A stretch of DNA of 64,000 nucleotides from Mastigamoeba balamuthi (lineage: Eukaryota; Evosea; Mastigamoebida; Mastigamoebidae). Both the position numbers and the translations under genes were made by a program. Shown piece by piece: positions 33,801-48,148 of the stretch (its first letter is position 1; each line of letters starts with the position of its first letter). The notes below the pieces were generated by a model that saw only the letters and a program-made list of their open reading frames with translations, made no database searches and had not been told where the DNA came from. The stretch is taken from NCBI GenBank assembly GCA_902651635.1, contig CACRSC010000080.1:54417-118416 (forward strand), written 5' to 3'.

Positions 33801-36757
33801 CCCACCGACGTCGCTCCTGATGGTCAGGCAGGGCTCCGCGACGGGGACGATGGCGCCGGCGCGGATGTACATGGGCAGCATGTACGGGATGCTCATCTCG
33901 TACTGGAACTCGTGCACGTCCCTGAACTCGGTCCTGTAGTTCTGGACGGTGGTGCCGCCCTCCTGCGGGTCGAGCAGCGCCTGGAACGGCGGGTTCGGGC
34001 AGCCGGGGGCGATGAACTGGCGGGTAACCTTGTCGCACGTGCGGTCCAGCGGGCAGAACACGTTGGTGTACTGGTACCACCTGCTGCCGTTGGGGAGGTA
34101 GACGTTGCGGGTGGCCACGCAGGTGTCGCCCGTGCCGCGCTCGAGGAACGGGGCGACCATGATGTCCATGCCGACGAAGTACTGAGTGTTGTTGTAGCCG
34201 AACTGGTCGAACGCCAGCATCGGGTCGAGCGTGCGCTCCTGCAGGAAGAGCGGCCTCGAGATGGGCAGGCCCGTGCGGACGCTCGTGAACATACAGTCGT
34301 ACATGAGCTGGATGAGCTGGTAGCGGAGCTCGATGTAGTACTTGCAGACCGGCATGACGTTCTCGTACATGAACCGGATCTTGGGGTCCACGCGCCACTT
34401 GTTCTCCTCGAACGCCCAGACCTCCTGGAAGAGCTTGGCCGCCGAGTTGCCGCTCGAGTTGAGGTGCCCGTCGTAGTGGTTGCGGTACCAAGGCAGGAAG
34501 TTGGCCGCCATGTGCCAGCGCATCATCAGGCACGGGTCGATCCACTGCTCGCCCTGGCCCATGGCGAACCCGCCGATGTCGGCGCCCGACATGAACTGTC
34601 CGCTCATGCCGAGGCTGAGGCACTGCACGACGTTGCACCTGAGGAAGTCCCACGTGCTCGAGTTGTCGCCGGTCCAGAGGGCCCCGAACCTATGCATCCC
34701 CGAGCACCCGCCGCGGCCGATGATGAACGGGCGCCTGTTCTCGAAGTTGGGGTGGCGGTCCCAGCCGTAGTACGTCGACTTGAGCAGGTTGAGCGCGTAC
34801 TGGTTCCTCATGCAGAGCGTCAGCGTCCTCGGGAGGTCGGCGATCTCGCGCGGGGTCATCGGAGGGGTGCCCGGGCCCGCGCGCGCCGCGGGGGCCGAGC
34901 TGTCGACGAACTTGGACGCCGAGCACTTGATCGTGTTGTCGGTCAGCAGCAGCGGCCACGGGAACGACCTCCACTGGTGCACCCACGAGCAGATGTCGGG
35001 GGTGACCATGTCCTGCCAGACGAAGTCGAGGCCCTCGCGGATGAGGTAGTCGTACTGCGCCTGCCACCACGACGAGGCGTCCTTGTTGCCGAAGTCGGGG
35101 TACTTGCCCGCGGGGTTGTTCTCGTACGGGATGTGGCCGATCCAGGGCCTGTAGGGCTCGGGGAACTTGGCGACGGCGCCGTTGCCCGCGGTGAGCGCCA
35201 TGAAGTCGGGGATGAAGACGTTGACGTCCTTGGCCGCCGGGTGGTCTTCCTTGATGAACGGCGTGATGTTGGTCGACGTCTTGATGTTGAACCTGCTCTT
35301 GAGCTCGCCGAAGACGCCCCTGAAGCGGTCGTTGACGGTGAACGTGCAGAGGTTGTTCTGCAGGTCGATGTCGATGTTGAAGCCGTCGATCGGGATGCGG
35401 TAGTCCTGGAACTTGCTCGCGCAGTTGACGGCGTCCTGGCGGTCCCTCCAGCCGTACTTGCCCTGGTGATACCCGAGCGTCCACTTGGGGAAGAGGTGGC
35501 CGCTGCCGACCAGGCGGTAGTACAGCTTCAGCACCTCGTACGACGAGTCCTGGACCATCACGTAGTAGTGGAACCGCGAGACCAGCGTCCCGATGGTGAT
35601 GGCCCTCGACGACTGCGTGTTGAGCTCGATGAAGCTCGGCGACACCGTGTCCAGGAACACACCGACCGCCGGGTGCTGCGGCACGGCCTCGAGCCACAGC
35701 GGGTTGCTCTGGTACAGCGGCTCGCGCGGGTTGGTGGGGCCCTGGCCGTAGATGGCGTTGTACTCGTAGTTGTCGAGGTTCACGAAGTTGAGCGTCGTGT
35801 CCTGCATGCACAGGTTGGCCCCGCCCTTCTCGCCGAAGCCGATGTAGCGGCAGCCGGGCATCTTCTCCCTCGTCCAGTACGTCGAGTACTCGGTCCTGTC
35901 GCGGTGCCCGTCGTTGAACCTCAGGCACTCCTTGCGCCCGATCCTCGAGTCGTGCGACACCAGACGCCACTGTGCAGTGCAGACACAGTGTCAGGCTGTG
36001 GGCCTCGGGGACAGAAGCAGCGTGCAGCGCACGTTGGGGGCCGAGTAGGCCGAGGACATGGGGCCGTTGGCGTGGTCGTTGGAGTAGACCATCAGCTGGA
36101 AGAACGGCCTACAGAGGACCACCGCACGCAGGGCCGGCCCCGCGCAGTTGTGCGTGATGATCTCGAGCGAGCTGCCGTCTCTGGCTCTGCGGTACTCGAC
36201 CCTCGTCTCCCTCACCACCGTGAGCCCTTGCTGCACGTGCGACGGTCCCCCTGGGGTCAGTATTTCGAACACTGCAAATACGAAATAAGGTGGTCTGCCT
36301 CGCGCACCCACTTGATGCCGTCGGCGAAGAGGTTGCACAGGTCCGCGAACGAGTCGCCGACCACCGCACGTGTGTTGTAGTACCTGGTCGCGTCGGTGGG
36401 CGGTGCCTCGGCCTCCTGAAGGGAAAAGGGAGTAAGGAATTGTGTTCAGCGGATTTCATGTCAATTTTGCCGGATCGAGCGATTATGCGGTGCGGGGCGT
36501 ACGTTCGAATACACGCGAACGTTGACGATGAACGCGTCCGGGACCAGAATGTCGATGACGGCCTCCGTGTCAGTCTCCAGGCGGACACCAGCAAAGCGAG
36601 TCAGGCCCGACGTGCGCAGGGTGACCTGGAAGGAGTCCCCGATGGTGCACGAGCCCAGCGGGATCAGAGGGACGGCCTGCGTCCCCGGGGCCGACTTGAA
36701 GAACGTCTCTGCCGGCTCCGTCAGCGGCAGAACGTGGTCAAACGCCGTGTCTACCAT
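30852..36757 (-). CDS. Alpha-1,4-glucan lyase fused to aldos-2-ulose dehydratase
   Basis: One protein of 1815 residues from eight exons: 36757-36503, 36415-36308, 36230-36033, 35969-32883, 32825-32699, 32646-32516, 32445-31575 and 31522-30852 (5448 coding bases). Residues ~1-1050 are a GH31 enzyme of the alpha-1,4-glucan lyase type (EC 4.2.2.13). LDFVWQDMVTPDI carries the nucleophile Asp (~507), WTGDNSSTW the acid Asp (~622), with WTLGYHQGKYGW, SADIGGF-like MSGADIGGFAM and RYQLIQLMYDCMF blocks. Hydrolases of GH31 have DMNE; here DMV, as in lyases (DMT). Residues ~1055-1815 match fungal aldos-2-ulose dehydratase: DGYWVDAS, CWLENPGP, MHRLRVGHFTDTERVQV, FG-GAP-like metal sites (DIDHDGNDE, ADYNGNGS), and a cupin with YHNHSELN...FCELHVSLYNG. 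The junction lies inside exon 4. No signal peptide, so probably cytosolic. Inferred role: converts glycogen/starch via 1,5-anhydro-D-fructose to ascopyrone M or microthecin. Confidence 0.9.
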
Positions 36758-37817
36758 GTTGGCCTGCGCGGGCGATGGGGACACGCATACGTGAGCCGGG
36801 CCGAGTGTGCGGGGACAGAGGGGAGCTGCTCACAGGTGGTGCTGGTTATGCTGGTGGTTGGATGCTGCTGGAGTGTTGCTCGTCTTGTGAAATAAACGGA
36901 CTGGCGTGAGAACAACGTGGCTTTTGATCGGTACGTTGACACGTCACGCCGTAGAAATTCGCGTACGTTGGAGGCTTTTCCAAGTTGTGGACAGAAATGC
37001 ACTGCGGTCCGGTCTGTGTGCACATAAGGTCAACGGGAGCACATTGTCTCTTATCGTCGAACCCCCGTGTGTCCTACGCACGCCCGCGTCGAGGTGGTCG
37101 CGCCCTATGGAGGGCCTGTGGCCGGTGGTCCTGGGCGCCCACTCAGAGCCTCGGTGGTGCGACAATAGGACGTTTTTCTCTAGAGCGGAGTGGCGTCGAA
37201 CTTTTGTTGGATCCCGCCGGGTGCCGAGGCGCTCCATCTCCGCGATCGCACGGTCAGTCCGCCGGGCATCCACGTGTATGTTAGCTGTATGCGGGGCGGT
37301 TACTCACGTCTCTCCTGAACAGCGAGGGACACCCGTCGGACGATAGGCCTCGTCAGCCGGCCGGCACGTCCTCGTCCCGAGCACTCAGCAGCAAAAGCTC
37401 GGCCGACCAGTGGACGCATCAGCGGAAGGGTCTTGCTGGGTGGCTGCAGGTGCCGGCGGCGGGGGGTGCACGGGAGCCTTCTGCTGGCCAACATCTTAGC
37501 ATTTTCCTGTGGAGATGAATGCCGCGCGGCTGTTTTTTGGTATGTTTGTTCACCTAGCCGATGGCAGAGGAGGAGCGGGGGAGGGCGCGAGCGGCGAGCG
37601 GCGAGCGGACGTGGCCTGCGAGGAGCCGGGGAGCGCACAGGGCGCCGTCGGCATTGTGCAAGAAGGTACATGAAACAGACGGTTAGGTCCGAAATCGGGC
37701 CCGTCCTCCATACACAAAAGGGCCCCGGGTTTTTCCTTGTGGTGTTCTGAAAGAAAATTACGCCAAGCAAATTCTGTGTTTGCTAGCGAATTCGGCCTCG
37801 CGCGCCTGGCAGCCAGC
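36758..37817. other. Region between the fusion gene and ZC3HC1
   Basis: About 1.06 kb. The 5' part should contain the promoter and perhaps an untranslated first exon of the fusion gene: a CGCGCAG acceptor-like site sits directly before its first ATG. The rest has no supported exon, repeat or RNA gene. Confidence 0.4.
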
Positions 37818-40800
37818 TCACGGGGCTTTGTGTTTGGGTGAGGGGAGGGCCTGGAAGAAGCGGCTCACGATCTGCAGCTGGTCGGCCACCTGGGGTGTGG
37901 CGGGGGGGCCTCTCGTTAGCCGTACTGACCGTAAAGCAAAGCGGACTCACCGAAGCAGTTTCTGTCCTAGGCTGAGAGATCTGGTGCGCCAGCGTCCGCG
38001 CGTAGGCCGCCCACGGGCAGAACCATCTGTGGTCGCGGCAGGGGTCCAGGCCCTCGCTCGCCACGGTGTACTCAGGGAAGCTGCTCGCGGGCCGCTGCTC
38101 CGAGCCCGCGGCTACGCTGGTTCCATCATCCAGCTTCTGGCCCTCGAGAACGCTCTTAGACGCTGCTGGAGTCTCGCGAGGCTCCGCTGCGTGGTCCTCT
38201 TGCGGCTCCCGCGGCTCCCCGGACACCGCGGGTGTGCTTGCCGCCGCTGCAGCGGCCTTGTCGTGTGCCTCTTCCGCGGCAGGTCCGTGCTCAGGGGCGT
38301 TCGGAGCGGCCGCCGTACGCGCCTCCTTGGCAGGGGGCGAGTCCTCCTCCCCGCCGTCGCGCACGTCGCTGTGGCCGCGCTTCCTCGAGTGCGCATGCGC
38401 GTTCGCGTCCTCGGGTGGTGCGTGGGGGTGCGGGTCCGAGTCTCGGCTGACGTCATCCGCCATATCGTCATCCGCCGCCCCGTGGTGGTGGGGGTTGGAG
38501 CCCAGCTCGTCGCCCTCGGGCTGGCGCGGCTCGGCGTCGGAGCTGTCGTGGGCCGCGTGGCCCGAGTCGCCGCCGTGCATGCCGTCGTCGTCGTCGGGTC
38601 CGCGAGGCGACCCCGCGTTGGAGGCGCTCGAGTGGTCCCCGCGCTCAGAGTCGCTGCGCTCCATGCCGTCAGAGTCGAGGTCGTCGTCCTCGGCCATCTC
38701 GTCGTCGTCTTCCATCTCCATCATCTCCGCCTCCTCGTCCAGCAGCTCCTGCTCCTGCTCCTCCTCGTCCACCTCCTCATTCTCCGCCACGTGCTCCTGC
38801 TCCTGGGCGCCCTCGTGCTGAGCCTCGGTCTTGTCCTTCCCGTCGTCGTCGCTGCTGCTGATGACCAGCGCGTCCTCAGGGTTCATCTTCTCGGGGTCGC
38901 GCGGCGCGTGGGTCATGGACACGCGTCGCGGGTGCTCGTAGCCCTCGGGGGCTTGCTCCTCTTGCTCGCTTTCCTCGTCGTCGTCGTCATCGCCGTCGTC
39001 GCGCGAGTCACTGACGTAGTGCTGCCTCCTCGATGCGACGGTGCGCTTGCCGAACATGCGCCCGTAGAACCGGGAGCCGTGGCGCTTGGCGAACTGCTTC
39101 TGCCGCGACGGTCGGTCGCTGCTGACCGCCGGCTGCTGCTGCTGCTGCTCCTCCTCCTCCTCCTCAGAGTCTGACTTGCGGTGCTCGTGCTCGTCGTGGT
39201 CCTCCTCCGACGTGTCCGGGTGCCTGCTGCTATCGTGCTGCAGGTCGTGGTCGTGGTCTGGCTGATTGCTCTCAGGGGCCAGCGAACTCTCGTTGGCCGA
39301 GTGCTCGCTCTCCGCGGGCTTGCTCGAGCACTGCTCTCCTGCGTGCGAGCTCTCGGCCGAGTGCTCCTCCTGCTCGCTTTCTGCCTTGCTGCTCTCTTTC
39401 GCGTCTACCTCCGGCTGCTGGTGCTCCTCGGGGACGTCCTCCTGCTTTACGTCCTCCTGCTTGGCGTGCTGCTTCTGTGCGGCCTCTGCGCTGGGAGCAC
39501 TGCTGCTGGCATCGGGAGTCTCCTTAGCAGACTCCTCAGCGTCTACCCCCTTTGCTGGCTCCTGGGTGTCGGGCTCTGTCTTGGCCTCTGCCTTTAGCTC
39601 CGGCTCCTTGGAAGGCTCGTCGTTCTTGGTCTCGTGGCTCTCGGAGGGCTCGTGGAGTTGCTGATCAGGCGACGTGTGCTCCTGGGGTGACTGCTGTGGC
39701 TCTCTTGATACACGCAGGTCCTGCGGCGACTTGGCTTGCTGTTCGGGCTCCTCGTGCTGAGAGCCTGGGCTCGAGGGAGCAGCGGCCTCGCTTGGGATGG
39801 CTTTGGAGGTCGGAGGCATCTCCGACGGCGTCACCTCGGAAGCCGATGCCTCCGGTTGCGCTTGTGTGCTCGCCTCCGGCTGGTTTGTTGGCGCAGGACT
39901 CCCCGCTCCTGCGTCCGCCGCTTCTGGCATCGGGCTGTCAGCCGGCTGCTTTTGCTCCTGCTGAGCCTCCGGCGCTTGCGGTGCTGGCGCAGGGGCCTCT
40001 GCAATCGGCTGGAAGAACCGCAGGGGCATCTTTGCCTGGCAGAGCCTGCACATCACCTGCTGCCCCGCCGGCGTTGCCTCGGCGTGCCACCCGTGCAGGG
40101 CGAGGGTGGCCCCCACGGCGATCCGCGCGGCCTCGTTCGACCCGGGGGCGGCGTTCTTCTGCTCCTGCAGGTACCTCACAGCGCGCGCGACATCCGCGTT
40201 CTCGTTCTGTGCGTAGTGCGTCGACACGCGCGGCAGGGCCCCGCCGACCTCCAGCATCCCCTCGAGCCTCTCGCTGAACTCCAGGGCTGTGTTCGCGCGT
40301 CGCGTGCGCCGAGTGAGGCTGTGTCTGAGGCGAGGCGCCAGCGCGTACTTGCGGCAGCAGGCGGCTGGCAGAGCGACAGGGGCGCGGGGTTGTTGCGCCA
40401 AGGGCACTGCGCGGTGTGCTTCGAGTTCAGCTGCTCCCTCCACTCGGCCACAGGCCTCGGGGCTGCGCTTGGTCAGAGTGGCGGAGGGGCGGGGGGTGGC
40501 GCACGCGGAAGAGAGGACCCGATGCGCGGGGGCGAGACGAACGAGACGCGGGCCGAGCAGACGGGGCAGGTGAGCGTGTCGAGCGCGCTGTTGACCCACC
40601 CGCGCCGCGCGCACTCGAGCGGGCTCAGCTCCGCCGGCTTCCCCAGCCACGTGTCCGCTGCGAACGTGCCCACGCGGCCCGCGAAGTCCTCCGCGTCCCA
40701 CGGCCGGCACGCGCCGGTGCCCGCCATCCCGTACTCGCCGCTGCGTCTGGGCGATACGTGAGCCGGAGCACGAACGCGGGAGGGAAATATCTCTGGGCAG

Positions 40801-40904
40801 CGGTACCGGGAGCGCGGGCGGTCTGTGGAAGCGAGCAGGGACTCCACGCGGCTGCGCGCCTTCTCCAGGCCCATGGGGCTTGAGAGCTCTCTGGGCGTCG
40901 CCAT
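37818..40904 (-). CDS. ZC3HC1/NIPA-like C3HC zinc-finger protein with a giant acidic region
   Basis: About 954 residues; exons approximately 40904-40807, 40746-40505, 40462-40348, 40286-37951 and 37889-37818. The N-terminal C3HC zinc finger reads PWDAEDFAGRVGTFAADTWLGKP, SPLECARRGW, LTCPVCSARV, then KHTAQCPW, giving the Cys-Cys-His-Cys set of NIPA/Rsm1/Pml39 proteins. The second domain starts FSERLEGML and contains LALHGW...QQVMCRLCQAKMPL. A ~600-residue stretch of Glu, Ser, Gln, Asp, Pro and Ala follows, then the Rsm1-like end DPCRDHRWFCPWAAYARTL and VADQLQIVSRFFQALPS. Relatives sit at the nuclear pore basket or act in ubiquitination. The human protein is about half this length; the acidic stretch accounts for the excess. 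Confidence 0.85.
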
Positions 40905-40987
40905 TGCCGTGCGGATTCTCCCCCAACACGGAACACACAAAGAGAGATGGAGGAGATTTCGGGCTGCTGACGTCAGATACTCCGACG

Positions 40988-40995
40988 GATATCTT
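40988..40995. promoter_or_regulatory. GATATCTT in the ZC3HC1/EMC5 divergent promoter
   Basis: GATATCTT lies 26 bp before the EMC5 start codon in the 116-bp gap separating it from the divergent ZC3HC1 start. A TGACGTCA palindrome (CRE-like) at about 40968-40975 is also present in this short promoter. Confidence 0.35.
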
Positions 40996-41020
40996 CAGTT
41001 GTTGTGTACGCGCGAGGAAG

Positions 41021-41513
41021 ATGGTGGCGTTTGGCAAGATTCTTCTGGGGCTCGGCGTCGCCCTGCTCCTCCACTCCGCGTACTCTGCCTCGCACCGTGA
41101 GTGGCCGCGCCGCTTTGGGTGGAGGGGACCAGAGCGGGGGAGCGGGCGTTGACCGTCCCGGTCGTGTCGTTGCTGACGTGTTGTGTGCGACGCACGCGCA
41201 GACCGCGAGTACCTGAGGATGACGGAGAAGGCGTACCACGGGCTGCCCCGCGACGTCGTCACCGAGTGCATCGCGGCCGTCGCGGTCTGCAGCCTTGGCA
41301 TCGTGCTGGTGTACACGGGCTTCCGCCCCATCAGGGAGGCCAGCGTCGTTCGCGACAGGTGAGCTGCTCGCTCGCCCATCGCCTTCCCTCGGGTCTCAGC
41401 TCCGTTGCAGGACGTGGGACAACGTCAACTCGCGGCCGGGGTTCTGGACGTTCAACCACAGGGCGACCCTGGCCGCCCTGCGACAGCAGACGCCCTCGTC
41501 CAAGTCGGACTAG
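41021..41513 (+). CDS. EMC5: ER membrane complex subunit 5 (EMC5/MMGT1)
   Basis: Small two-pass membrane subunit of the ER membrane protein complex, an insertase for transmembrane proteins. 111 residues from exons 41021-41096, 41202-41358 and 41411-41513. The first helix is ILLGLGVALLLHSAYSA, then HHREYLRMTEK, the second helix CIAAVAVCSLGIVLVYTG, and the conserved cytosolic segment RTWDNVNSRPGFWTFNHRA. Length and order match EMC5/MMGT1 closely. Intron phases are consistent and the total is 112 codons. Confidence 0.93.
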
Positions 41514-41810
41514 GAGCCGCAACCCATCCCACGTGCAGTAACTTCCCAATACACGTGGCGCTGCTGTCGATCGCCAACAGGCAAGTGGCCAGTTTTCCCC
41601 TTCTGAGGGAGATGGCGTGTGTGGGGGGGGTGGAAGTGGATTGGAACCGCTCGTCAGTGCTTCTCCTTGGCGGCCGAGTTCCTCTGGCAGCCCTCCCACA
41701 GCTCGTCCACCCTTGGTACCACTCCAGTCAGAGCCTCGCTCGAGAGCGTGGTGGGACTCACGTGGCTCCTGCATAGAGCACGGGCGTTGTCGTCCTTGCA
41801 GGCCCCGCGA

Positions 41811-45306
<3,496 letters not shown>

Positions 45307-45925
45307 CGCGTCCCCCCTCGGCCCACTCGCTAATTCCGTTCTCCCCCCCGCTCCTCGGGGGCGCTCCCCCCCCCTTCGAACCAAAGTGATGGCACGTGCG
45401 TCTCGGTCGAGGGGCCCTACTGCCGGACTCGACCAGTGTGTGTTGCTGTCCTGCGGCTCAGGGGGGTTCGTGCAAAGCCGAGAAGCATCATGATGACATG
45501 ACATACACGCGATCCCAAAGTGATGGAATTGGGGGGTGCGAGGCAGAAGTGACTTCTCAAGCGTCAACCGACACAGAATACACCACCAAAACGGGATAAG
45601 GCGGCGCCTGCCAGGCAGCCGGTGCTCCCGGCGGCCACGAAGGGCGTGCGGGGGGCGTCCCTCAGCCGCCTGAGGGGCCCGCGGGCGGGACGCGGACGGC
45701 GGTCCGGGCGAGAAAACCCTAGTCGCACCGGGGTGACTGGACATGCAGATATTGAATCTTCGTGCCCGGCGTTACATCACAACTAATAATATTCTGTTAA
45801 CCACACCGCACCTCCCCACCCCCCGCGGGGGCCCCGAGACAGAAACTAGCCACCCCCTAGCAGCGCGGGCCGCGACGGCTCCTGTAAAGACTACCCCGAT
45901 ACCCTACTCCGCTCCGCGCAAGACC
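45307..45925. other. Intergenic region with a GC-rich segment
   Basis: About 620 bp. From about 45600 to 45735 the sequence is very GC-rich with several complementary blocks (for example GGCGGCGCC, GCCGCCTGAGGGGCCCGCGGGCGGG), which could fold stably. It is not covered by a convincing exon and I cannot assign it to a known RNA family. An AGATATTGAATCTT element follows at 45747-45760. Confidence 0.35.
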
Positions 45926-46912
45926 ATGACACGGCGGGTGTTTGTCCGCGACGGCCGCGAGTACCGCGCGTGGCTTCCGGCGACGAGCCGCCGGAAGATG
46001 GACCTCAGCGACGAGCGCATCGCGTCGCGCGAGGCCAACGCGCGGTCGTTCCACCCGGGCTGGGACGAGCGCCTGCGCCGTGCAGGCCACCTGCTGCGCA
46101 TCGAGGACCCCGACGAGGGCGTCCTCTGGTTCGTCGACACGCGCTCGGGCGCCAAGGAGCTCGGCTGCACGCCGCGCTCGCTGGAGAAGAACCTCGAGAT
46201 CATGCGCCACCTGCGCGCGCTGCCGCCCACTCTGCACCGCCTCGTCAACAAGTGTACGCCGTTTGGGGCCGCCAAAGAGCGGCCGGCGCTTTCCTCTGCA
46301 CGGCGCCGCACTTTTTCGTTTTCTGACTTAATATTGCGAAAGGTGCAGCCTATATTTGATTCACGGCTTTTCCTAGCGTGCCCTAATGCGGTATCGAGTT
46401 GCCTGATAGGGAACTTTTTCAGTGCTCACACGGTTTTCGTTCTGCCGGTCCAACGCACAGACGGGTTCGAGGTCCAGCGATCCAAGGAGGACTACGGCGA
46501 CGCCGAGTCCTCGACGCCCGCGACCAGCCCGCGCTCGCTGCCGGCCTCGAACGTGACGTCGCCGCAGGAGCAGCAGAACATCAACACGGTCCCCGCCGCC
46601 CGCTGCATGTCCCCCGTCGTCGAGATGACAGACTGCTGCGACAGCGGCGCGCCGTGCGGCTGCCCGTCGCTGGAGCCGCCCGCGCGGTCGCCTGCGCCCG
46701 TCCCCGTGGAGGTGGTGGACGAGCCACAGGTGAGTGCGCCCCCGCCGCCGCCGCCGGTGGCTATGGGCCCGCCGTGCAGCAGCAGCTTCACGAGCAACTA
46801 CCACCCGCAGCAGAGGGACACGCCCATGGCAACGGACACGGACCTCCAGGAGTACCCTGCGCCAGCAAAGACACCTGAGTTCCTCGAGTACGGGCCCCCC
46901 TCCTGGCCCTGA
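45926..46912 (+). CDS. Unassigned protein, possible regulator
   Basis: 259 residues from exons 45926-46253 and 46461-46912 (total 260 codons). The N-terminal ~110 residues are basic and ordered: SFHPGWDERLRRAGHLLRI, EDPDEGVLWFVDTRSGAKELGCTPRSLEKNLE, IMRHLRALPPTLHRLVNKYGF, suggesting a small alpha/beta or helical nucleic-acid-binding module. The remainder is Ser/Pro-rich and disordered, with a PPPPPPV run and a Cys cluster (TDCCDSGAPCGCP). No family match is recognised. A transcription regulator is only a guess from this layout. Confidence 0.6.
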   Translation: MTRRVFVRDGREYRAWLPATSRRKMDLSDERIASREANARSFHPGWDERLRRAGHLLRIEDPDEGVLWFVDTRSGAKELGCTPRSLEKNLEIMRHLRALPPTLHRLVNKCTPFGAAKERPALSSARRRTFSFSDLILRKVQPIFDSRLFLACPNAVSSCLIGNFFSAHTVFVLPVQRTDGFEVQRSKEDYGDAESSTPATSPRSLPASNVTSPQEQQNINTVPAARCMSPVVEMTDCCDSGAPCGCPSLEPPARSPAPVPVEVVDEPQVSAPPPPPPVAMGPPCSSSFTSNYHPQQRDTPMATDTDLQEYPAPAKTPEFLEYGPPSWP

Positions 46913-48148
46913 CGGCCGGGGCGCAGCATAAATCTAGATAAATATAACTGACGTGTTGCGATTAGTCGCACGATGCTCAGGGTGAGCGCGGACATGGACG
47001 ACTACGTTCAGATGGTTGCGCAGTACTCGCGGATAATGTAAATACCACCTCCCCAAGGACACGACCAGACGTTCACTTCCTCCCCGGGACGACACGGAAG
47101 GCGCTCGCCAGCGCCCACCACAGGCTCTCAGACTCTGCTGCTAGACGGCGGATGCCATAACTACTCTACGCATTGGGGACTCCACGACTTGCTCTGGTGT
47201 ACATAGAGAACCTCCCCCTCTTCCATCCCCCACCACGCCAGCGACACGCACGGCCTAGGCTATGCTCTTGCTGGCCCTCAATGCACAGCATCGACTACGT
47301 CGTCGGCTCCGAGCGCTCCCGTGTCGTGGGGGGACAGCCTGCCCCCTGACATTGTTCTAGCTGATTGGAGCACACACACTTCACAAAGCACACACCCAGC
47401 CACTCAACACCTCTCCCCCCTTCTTCCCTCCGAGCGCGAGCGGCAAACACACACCGATTACATAGGTCCCGTGCCACGACGGATCTCCGGTCCTCTCCCC
47501 TCCGAACGCCTTGCGCATCTCTCGCTGAGCAAGCAGCTGCGGCGATGAGACGTCCTTCCACTGGGAGGGCGGCGAAGCGTGACGAGAGAGGAGGCTGGCG
47601 GCTCGTTCCTCTGGCGCGGGCCAAGATGTATCTCTACCCCGTTCCCTCCTATAAATACGACTGGTCCTCCCTTCACCTCTCCACAAGAAACGGCCATCCT
47701 TTCGGGGGTGGTCGTCAGTCAGAACACTGAACAGTGGACAGCCTTTGTACATCTAAACAGTGTTCGGGGCTCACCCACCCATACACAGCTCTACTGTCTC
47801 CGTGTCTGTCTTCCCGGTGTCACGTCTCAACCACACTGAGAAGCGTGCGGTGGTAATCTCTCTTCGCAGCACTACCTGCAGGGCAGCGATTCCCGTGGTT
47901 GGCTATCATTCGGTACTGTGGCGGGGATGTAGTCTCGCCGGCGCAGGTCCCCATGCGTACTCGCGCGACCCAACACAAGAGACAATACACACAGCGGGAA
48001 TATTCCAAGAACGAAAAGACGTGGCCGGAGAAGCTCAAGCTGCATTTCGTCCACGTCATGCCAGTGACGTCTCTCAACGGCGATTGAAGTGCGAGAGGTT
48101 AGTGCTTTGTTTTTACATTTGTTTCCTTCTGTCCTTCTGTTTGGAGTG
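46913..48148. other. Intergenic region upstream of lysozyme 1
   Basis: About 1.24 kb with no supported exon. A TATAAATA box lies at 47650-47657. It is 490 bp before the lysozyme start codon, so it would serve that gene only if there is a long or spliced leader. Several short frames on both strands have no conserved content. Confidence 0.35.

Noticed and set aside
32784-36380. 1198-codon frame on the + strand opposite the glucan lyase fusion
   Set aside because: Its composition (Val/Asp/Arg/Leu/Gly rich, no domains) is the expected shadow of a GC3-biased gene on the other strand; the minus strand has clear enzyme motifs and splice sites.
30852-36757. Two separate genes (lyase and dehydratase) misjoined
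   Set aside because: The junction lies inside one open exon with no stop, poly(A)-like break or start context, and the eight-exon model sums to a whole number of codons.
37780-39174. 464-codon + strand frame rich in Leu/Val/Arg
   Set aside because: It is the reverse complement of the Glu/Ser/Asp-rich ZC3HC1 region and has no recognisable content.
47650-47657. TATAAATA as the lysozyme 1 promoter
   Set aside because: Almost 500 bp from the start codon without a supported leader intron; kept only as a note in the intergenic entry.
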